A stretch of 64,000 nucleotides of DNA from Ramlibacter sp. Lineage in GTDB: Bacteria > Pseudomonadota > Gammaproteobacteria > Burkholderiales > Burkholderiaceae_C. Each line of letters opens with the position of its first letter. Positions within the stretch are counted from its first letter, which is position 1. The translations under genes and the position numbers were made by a program. The notes under the pieces are model-generated. The model worked only from the letters and a program-made list of their open reading frames with translations. It had not been told where the DNA came from and searched no databases. Shown here in pieces: positions 60,031 to 64,000 of this stretch. Location of the stretch: contig NZ_JARXAB010000023.1 in assembly GCF_029866045.1 (NCBI RefSeq), positions 16,927 through 80,926 on the forward strand, read 5' to 3'.

Positions 60031-61247
60031 CAGACCACCTGCCCCAAGCGGAACACCGGCAGGTACATGGCCACCACGATGCTGCCGATGATGGTGCCCA
60101 GCACCACGATGATGATCGGCTCGAGCAGGCTCGACAGGCCGGCCACCATGTCGTCGACCTCGGCCTCAAAGAAGTCAGCAGCCTTGCCCAGCATCTGGTC
60201 CAGCGAGCCGGACTCTTCGCCAATCGCCGTCATCTGCAGCACCATCGACGGAAAAACCTGGGTGCCGGTCATGGCGCTGGTCAGGCTGGTGCCGGCCGAG
60301 ACCTCCTGGCGAATGCGGTCGGTCGCCTGGGCGTAAACCGAGTTGCCCGCCGCTCCGCCCACTGACTCGAGCGCATCCACCAGCGGCACCCCGGCGGCGA
60401 ACATGGTCGCCAGCGTGCGGGTCCAGCGGGCCACCACCGTCTTGTAGATCAAGTCGCCAAAGATTGGCAGCCGCAAGGACAGTCGGTCTACCACCTCGTG
60501 CAGCTTCTGGCTCGTTTTCCAGGCCCGCGTCGCAGCGACCGTGGCCAAGCCCACCATGCCCAGCATGGCCCACCAGTAGCCGACAAAGAATTCGCTGATG
60601 GCAATCACCAGCAGTGTGGGGGCCGGCAGGTCGGCGCCGAACGATTTGAAGATGTCGCGAAACGACGGGATCACGAAAATCATGATCACTGCCACCACAA
60701 CCAGGGCGACGAGCAGGACCGTTACCGGGTACATGAGGGCCGAGCGCAGCTTGGATTTGATGCCCTCGATCTTTTCCATGTAAACGGCCAGTCGCTCGAG
60801 CACCGCGTCCAAAATACCGGCGGCCTCTCCGGCCTCGATCAGGTTGCAGTACAGCGCGCTGAAGTGATTGGGGAACTTGCGGAAGGCCGCCGACAGCGAG
60901 GTGCCGGTCTCGACGTCCATACGGATGTCTTCGAGCAGGCGCGCCAGATTGGCATTGGGGTTGCCACGTCCGACGATGTCGAAGGACTGCAGCAGGGGCA
61001 CGCCGGCCTTCATCATGGTGGCCATCTGGCGGGTGAACAGCGAGATGTCCTTGGGCCGGATGCGCGGGCCCCTGCGTTGCTTGCGCTTGCGGATGCGCAA
61101 CTGGCTCACGCCTTGTCGACGCAGATTGGCCTGAACCTGGTTCTCGCCTGCGGCCCGTGCCTCGCCGCGCACGATGCGGCCCTGCCGGTCGCGGCCTTCC
61201 CATTCAAAAATGAACTCTTCAACCCTGGCGGTGGGTGACCTGGCCAT
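60030..61247 (-). CDS. pilC: Type IV pilus inner membrane platform protein
   Basis: FTRQMATMMKAGVPLLQSFDIVGRG; NLIEAGEAAGILDAVLERLAVYMEK; FPSMVLQMTAIGEESGSLDQML. Confidence 0.95.
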   Translation of the reverse strand: MARSPTARVEEFIFEWEGRDRQGRIVRGEARAAGENQVQANLRRQGVSQLRIRKRKQRRGPRIRPKDISLFTRQMATMMKAGVPLLQSFDIVGRGNPNANLARLLEDIRMDVETGTSLSAAFRKFPNHFSALYCNLIEAGEAAGILDAVLERLAVYMEKIEGIKSKLRSALMYPVTVLLVALVVVAVIMIFVIPSFRDIFKSFGADLPAPTLLVIAISEFFVGYWWAMLGMVGLATVAATRAWKTSQKLHEVVDRLSLRLPIFGDLIYKTVVARWTRTLATMFAAGVPLVDALESVGGAAGNSVYAQATDRIRQEVSAGTSLTSAMTGTQVFPSMVLQMTAIGEESGSLDQMLGKAADFFEAEVDDMVAGLSSLLEPIIIVVLGTIIGSIVVAMYLPVFRLGQVV

Positions 61248-61355
61248 GTGCGTATCCTTGGTGAGGCGGCGTTTCGGCGGCGTTGGGGCGTCGGTGCGCG
61301 AGGGGATGGCTGGAGCGAGCAGCGGAAGTCAGGGGCGGAGGTGAGGGGCTGGCGA

Positions 61356-63098
61356 TCACTGATTGGTCACCGCCAGCACCTCTTCGAGGGAGGTCATACC
61401 CAGCCGGACCTTGAGCAGGCCCGACTGCCGCAGGCTGCGCACGCCCTCGGCCTGCGCCTGGCGGCCGATTTCGACCGCATTGCCATCGGCCAGGATGATG
61501 TTCTGGATGCCCTCGCTGATGGGCATCACCTGGTAGATGCCCACCCGGCCCTTGTAGCCCTCGTTGCAGGCCGAGCAGCCCACCGGGCGGTAGGGCTGCC
61601 AGGTGCCGTCGAGGTCGGCCGGAGTAAAGCCGGCGTCTAGCAGGTTTTGCTTGGGCAGATCGAGAGGCTGCTTGCAGTTCGGGCAGAGCCGCCGCGCCAG
61701 GCGCTGGGCCGAGATAAGAATCACGCTGGAGGCAATGTTGAAGGGCGCAATGCCCATATTGCGCAGCCGGGTGAGCGTGGCGGGGGCGTCGTTCGTGTGC
61801 AGGGTGGACAGCACCAGGTGGCCGGTCTGGGCCGCCTTCATGGCGATGTCTGCCGTTTCCAGGTCACGGATCTCACCGACCATGATGATGTCTGGGTCTT
61901 GCCGCAGGAAGGCGCGCAAGGCGCTGGCGAAGGTGAGCCCCGCCTTCTCATTGACGTTGACCTGGTTCACCCCGGGCATCACGATTTCCGAGGGGTCTTC
62001 TGCGGTGGCAATGTTCACCCCTGCCTTGTTCAGCATGTTCAGGCAGGTGTAGAGCGAGACCGTCTTGCCCGAGCCGGTGGGGCCGGTGACCAGAATCATT
62101 CCGTAGGGCCGCTTGATCGCGTCCATCAGCCGCGCCCGCTCGTCGGGCTCGTAGCCCAGGGCGTCGATGCCCAGACGTGCGGCTGCGGGGTCGAGGATAC
62201 GGATCACAATCTTCTCGCCGAAGAGCGTGGGCAGGGTGGAGACGCGGAAGTCGATCACCCTCTCAGGGCCGATCTTGAGCTTCATGCGGCCGTCTTGCGG
62301 CACCCGCTTCTCGGAGATGTCCATCTTGGAAATCACCTTGATGCGGGAGGCCAGCTTCTCCTTGATTGCCACCGGCGGCGCCGCCATCTCGCGCAGCTCG
62401 CCGTCGATGCGAAAGCGCACCCGGTAGTTGTGCTCGTAGGGCTCGAAGTGAATGTCTGACGCCCGGGCGCTGAACGCGTCGAGCAGCATCTTGTGCAGGA
62501 ACTTGACGACCGGCGCGTCTTCAACCTCGGCCGAGGCGGCCTTGTCTTCATCGCCCGCCAGTCCCATGTCCAGCGAGGCGTCGTCGAACTGGAAGTCATC
62601 CCCGATGAGGGAGTCCATGGTCTCGGCAGCGGTGGTGGACTGCGCATCCACCAGGCGCGAGAGCTTGTCGTACTCCGTCAGAACCCAGTCGACTCCCATC
62701 TGGGTGGCGAACTTGATCCGCTCGGCGGCCTGCTGGTCGGAGGGGTCGGCGGTGGCCACCGAGATGCGGTTGTTGCGCTTGGCGAGTGCCACCACCCGGT
62801 ACTTTTGGCAGAGCTTGCCGTCGAGCAAGGTGCGCGGCAGACGCTGGGGGTCGATCGCATCAAGGTCGAGCAGCGGCACGCCAAAGGTCGTTGCCAGTGT
62901 GTGGGCCATTTCGGCCGGGGACACCGCGCCCGACCCAGTCAGCTCGGCAATGAAGGTCTGGCCGGTGGACTGGGCCTTGCGGTAGACGGCCTCTGCGGCC
63001 TGCTGCTCGAGCTTGCCAGCGGCGATGAGGGCGCGGGCCAGTCCGGGAAGGGCCGGCGGCTGCTGGAGAGGGGCGGCGGTGGTGTCGGCAACGGCCAT
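61356..63098 (-). CDS. pilB: Type IV pilus assembly ATPase
   Basis: GMILVTGPTGSGKTVSLYTCLNMLNKAGVNIATAEDPSEI; FLRQDPDIIMVGEIRDLETADIAMKAAQTGHLVLSTLHTNDA; CPNCKQPL/CSACNEGYKGRVGIYQV. Confidence 0.96.
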   Translation of the reverse strand: MAVADTTAAPLQQPPALPGLARALIAAGKLEQQAAEAVYRKAQSTGQTFIAELTGSGAVSPAEMAHTLATTFGVPLLDLDAIDPQRLPRTLLDGKLCQKYRVVALAKRNNRISVATADPSDQQAAERIKFATQMGVDWVLTEYDKLSRLVDAQSTTAAETMDSLIGDDFQFDDASLDMGLAGDEDKAASAEVEDAPVVKFLHKMLLDAFSARASDIHFEPYEHNYRVRFRIDGELREMAAPPVAIKEKLASRIKVISKMDISEKRVPQDGRMKLKIGPERVIDFRVSTLPTLFGEKIVIRILDPAAARLGIDALGYEPDERARLMDAIKRPYGMILVTGPTGSGKTVSLYTCLNMLNKAGVNIATAEDPSEIVMPGVNQVNVNEKAGLTFASALRAFLRQDPDIIMVGEIRDLETADIAMKAAQTGHLVLSTLHTNDAPATLTRLRNMGIAPFNIASSVILISAQRLARRLCPNCKQPLDLPKQNLLDAGFTPADLDGTWQPYRPVGCSACNEGYKGRVGIYQVMPISEGIQNIILADGNAVEIGRQAQAEGVRSLRQSGLLKVRLGMTSLEEVLAVTNQ

Positions 63099-63384
63099 CG
63101 GAGGGTGGGGGCGCCATCCGCAAGGCGCCCGGGGTCGGGTGTTCGAGGTTGGGGCGATCATCGCCCAAGTTGGATGTACTGTAAATGTAGCAACTTTTGG
63201 TTTGCGACTCGCTCAAAGGCTACCGTTCGGCGAAAACCCCGGCCAGGTTTGGTCTGGCGGCAAACGATGGGAGGCCGGTGGGAAAGGAATTTCGAAAGGT
63301 GTATTCGCCTGGCGGAGAAGCGGTCTGCCCCTCGATCAGATGGTCATAATGATTTTTCTACTCATATCGAACAAGGAAGCGCCC

Positions 63385-63531
63385 GTGAACAAGATCAAGA
63401 AGTTTTTGGGGAGTGCCGGCGTGGTACTTCTGTGCGTAGTGGGCGGGCTTTCCCTGGCCTCTTGCGGTGGCGGCAGCTCCAGTTCGGGCGGTGGTTCGAG
63501 CGGCTTCTCTGTTGGCGTGCAGGGGTTCTAA
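63385..63531 (+). CDS. Small lipoprotein (48 aa)
   Basis: GTG start; VNKIKKFLGSAGVVLLCVVGGLSLASCGGGSSSSGGGSSGFSVGVQGF with LASC lipobox. Confidence 0.65.
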   Translation: MNKIKKFLGSAGVVLLCVVGGLSLASCGGGSSSSGGGSSGFSVGVQGF

Positions 63532-63532
63532 G

Positions 63533-64000
63533 ATGAAAAAACGCATTGTTTTGGCTTCGGCCGCTGCGGTGACTGCAACCGTCGTTTTGGCCGCGGTGGT
63601 GGGCCCGGTGTCGGGTTCTTCGCTCGACTTCCCGACTCTGTTTGGTGGAACCACGGGTGTTTCTGCTGCCTTCCCCGATTGCACCGTCACGGGCTCGGGC
63701 ATCACAGTCACCGCCGGAACCGACTGCAACATCCAGCCGGATGTGCAGACGGTCACCGTTTACAAGATGGCCCTCTGCACCGCTAAACCCAGCGCACCGA
63801 CAGCGGCGGCGGCGACATCGCTTTCTGCCTGCAGCACGATTTTTGAGTCGACCAGCGCAACGGGATCCCCGGTCAATATCGTCCTCAATACGTTGGCCTC
63901 CTTGCCCGATGGCACGGTGACCAAGCCCGCCAACGGCACCTACTACTACCTGTATGTGGAAGTAGACCCGGAGGTCAAGATCCAAGCGACTGTGCAGTTC
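63533..64000 (+). CDS. Secreted protein of unknown function, 3' truncated by window
   Basis: ATG 2 nt after the lipoprotein stop; MKKRIVLASAAAVTATVVLAAVVGPVSG signal sequence, Cys- and Thr-rich mature part, open to the end of the window. Confidence 0.7.
   Translation, partial: MKKRIVLASAAAVTATVVLAAVVGPVSGSSLDFPTLFGGTTGVSAAFPDCTVTGSGITVTAGTDCNIQPDVQTVTVYKMALCTAKPSAPTAAAATSLSACSTIFESTSATGSPVNIVLNTLASLPDGTVTKPANGTYYYLYVEVDPEVKIQATVQF

Overview
This 64 kb GC-rich window is consistent with a betaproteobacterial (Burkholderiales-like) chromosome, judged from gene content and order. It is mostly conserved genes: the 3' end of hisF, then hisI/hisE, an HIT protein, tatABC, a DegS/HtrA-like protease, a Nif3-like protein, pdxA, petABC, sspAB, tRNA-Thr(UGU), a glutathione peroxidase-like gene, secA, coaX, argB, slmA, a fatty-acid oxidation cluster (TetR/acyl-CoA dehydrogenase/fadB/fadA/enoyl-CoA hydratase), an Atm1-like ABC exporter, aspA, a glutamate/aspartate ABC transporter, a TRAP transporter, argJ, zapD, coaE and pilBCD. 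The main accessory locus is 15.6-20.2 kb. It looks like an alpha-hydroxyketone (CAI-1/LAI-1-type) quorum-sensing module: a CqsA/LqsA-like synthase, convergent with a response regulator that is translationally coupled to a CqsS/LqsS-like membrane histidine kinase, and a divergent LuxR-type regulator next to the kinase. Other observations include a long imperfect inverted repeat (about 49.29-49.74 kb), a TRAP permease with a GGL(x)EPPG repeat insertion, a histidine kinase apparently lacking its sensor region, a TetR operator palindrome, and a small lipoprotein plus secreted-protein pair divergent from pilB. All calls come from reading the sequence and the supplied ORF track; no database search was run.
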